Source of the DNA: Herminiimonas contaminans | GTDB lineage: Bacteria > Pseudomonadota > Gammaproteobacteria > Burkholderiales > Burkholderiaceae_D | Direction: 5' to 3' | DNA: 64,000 bases | Assembly (NCBI RefSeq): GCF_015645465.1 | Contig: NZ_JADOEL010000017.1 | Span: 1 to 64,000 of the forward strand | In this document: positions 63,624-64,000 of the stretch, one piece after another | Layout: the number at the start of each line of letters is the position of its first letter | Numbering within the stretch: the stretch's first letter is position 1 | Notes under the pieces: model-generated | Database searches by the model: none | What the model saw: only the letters and a program-made list of their open reading frames with translations | Told to the model about the DNA's origin: nothing | Position numbers and translations under genes: made by a program

Positions 63624-64000
63624 ATGAAGCGTAGTGAAATGCGTCACAAGATTCAAAATAGCAGCCTCGGTTTCCTGGCTGGCTATGTGGACACATTAGG
63701 TTTCGTTGCACTGTTTGGTTTATTTACCGCGCACGTCACCGGCAACTTTGTACTGATCGGCGCAGAGATGGCGCACCCGCAAGGCGGGCCGCTGCTCCTC
63801 AAAATTCTCGCCTTTCCCGCCTTCGTCTTTGGCGTGGTCTTCGCCCGCCTGTTCATTGCATCCCTGCTCAAACGCGGCCGCCACGCGCTGTGGTACGCCT
63901 ACATCCTGCAGCTCGTCCTGCTGATTGCCTTCATGGTGCTCGGCTATATCGCCAGCCCTATCGGCAATGAACCCACACTGATGGCAGAACTGGCAGGTAT
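63624..64000 (+). CDS. YoaK family (DUF1275) membrane protein, 5' part only
   Basis: The frame from the ATG at 63624 stays open to the window edge (125 codons). The segment GFLAGYVDTLGFVALFGLFTAHVTGNFVLIGAEM is diagnostic of DUF1275/YoaK proteins, followed by further hydrophobic helices (KILAFPAFVFGVVFARLFIASL, YILQLVLLIAFMVLGYI). GGAGTGAGAATCG precedes the start. The family averages about 220-240 residues, so roughly half is seen. Function is not established. Confidence 0.88.
   Translation, partial: MKRSEMRHKIQNSSLGFLAGYVDTLGFVALFGLFTAHVTGNFVLIGAEMAHPQGGPLLLKILAFPAFVFGVVFARLFIASLLKRGRHALWYAYILQLVLLIAFMVLGYIASPIGNEPTLMAELAG

Noticed and set aside
1-64000. CRISPR array, rRNA operon or prophage
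   Set aside because: No regularly spaced direct repeats, no rRNA-like sequence and no phage structural genes are visible.

Overview
The window looks like the chromosome of a betaproteobacterium of the order Burkholderiales, most likely family Oxalobacteraceae (Herminiimonas/Janthinobacterium-like). I infer this from protein flavour and gene order: rpsP-rimM-trmD-rplS with a CoA pyrophosphatase and a CobD/CbiB-family protein, an etfBA/acyl-CoA dehydrogenase block, a MaeB-type malic enzyme, and thiL-pgpA-pncC. No rRNA or complete tRNA gene is present, so the assignment is inference.

Bases 1-18,700 are accessory in character and visibly AT-richer than the rest. They start with an IS3-family transposase tail and a cold-shock gene. 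Two short IS21-derived, MITE-like units in inverted orientation (796-1270 and 11720-12159) then bracket a 10.4-kb island. The island holds one regulator and one long minus-strand operon of nine genes, with gaps of at most 40 bp or small overlaps. The order is an OsmC-like protein, an acyl-CoA-dehydrogenase-fold protein lacking the usual catalytic glutamate motif, a rubredoxin/FAD-reductase fusion, an NrtABC/Cyn-type ABC importer, cyanase (cynS), a Blh-type metallo-beta-lactamase-fold sulfur enzyme and a TauE/SafE exporter. A near-perfect sigma-54 promoter precedes it, and a GAF-AAA-Fis sigma-54 activator is encoded just upstream. The combination suggests import and oxidative breakdown of a compound that yields cyanate plus reduced sulfur (thiocyanate- or isothiocyanate-like). 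This is the most interesting object in the window.

Next come a copper-handling group (PCuAC chaperone, two DUF2946-type proteins of which one is truncated by the IS21-like unit, and a Sco lipoprotein), a GlxA-type regulator divergent from an isochorismatase-family hydrolase, an 840-bp gene-free stretch with a tRNA 3'-end-like scar, and a NERD nuclease/SF1 helicase.

From 18,700 the content is more chromosomal: an Rcs-like phosphorelay (hybrid kinase, membrane Hpt, RcsB-like regulator), then hmp and nsrR with good NsrR boxes. A third NsrR-like box lies before a rubredoxin-reductase-like flavoprotein at 30,036. After a palindromic repeat cluster follow maeB, thiL-pgpA-pncC, pyrF, a lemA/TPM-domain operon, gamma-glutamyltransferase, dacB, a HEAT-repeat/glycosyltransferase pair, and a CHASE-PAS-GGDEF-EAL protein.

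The right part holds the rpsP-rimM-trmD-rplS operon, amtB with a candidate sigma-54 promoter and a coupled unknown gene, acyl-CoA dehydrogenase with etfBA, tusA, alaS, a glycerophosphodiesterase, a second gamma-glutamyltransferase, a DUF2569 protein, and a YoaK-family gene cut by the window edge.
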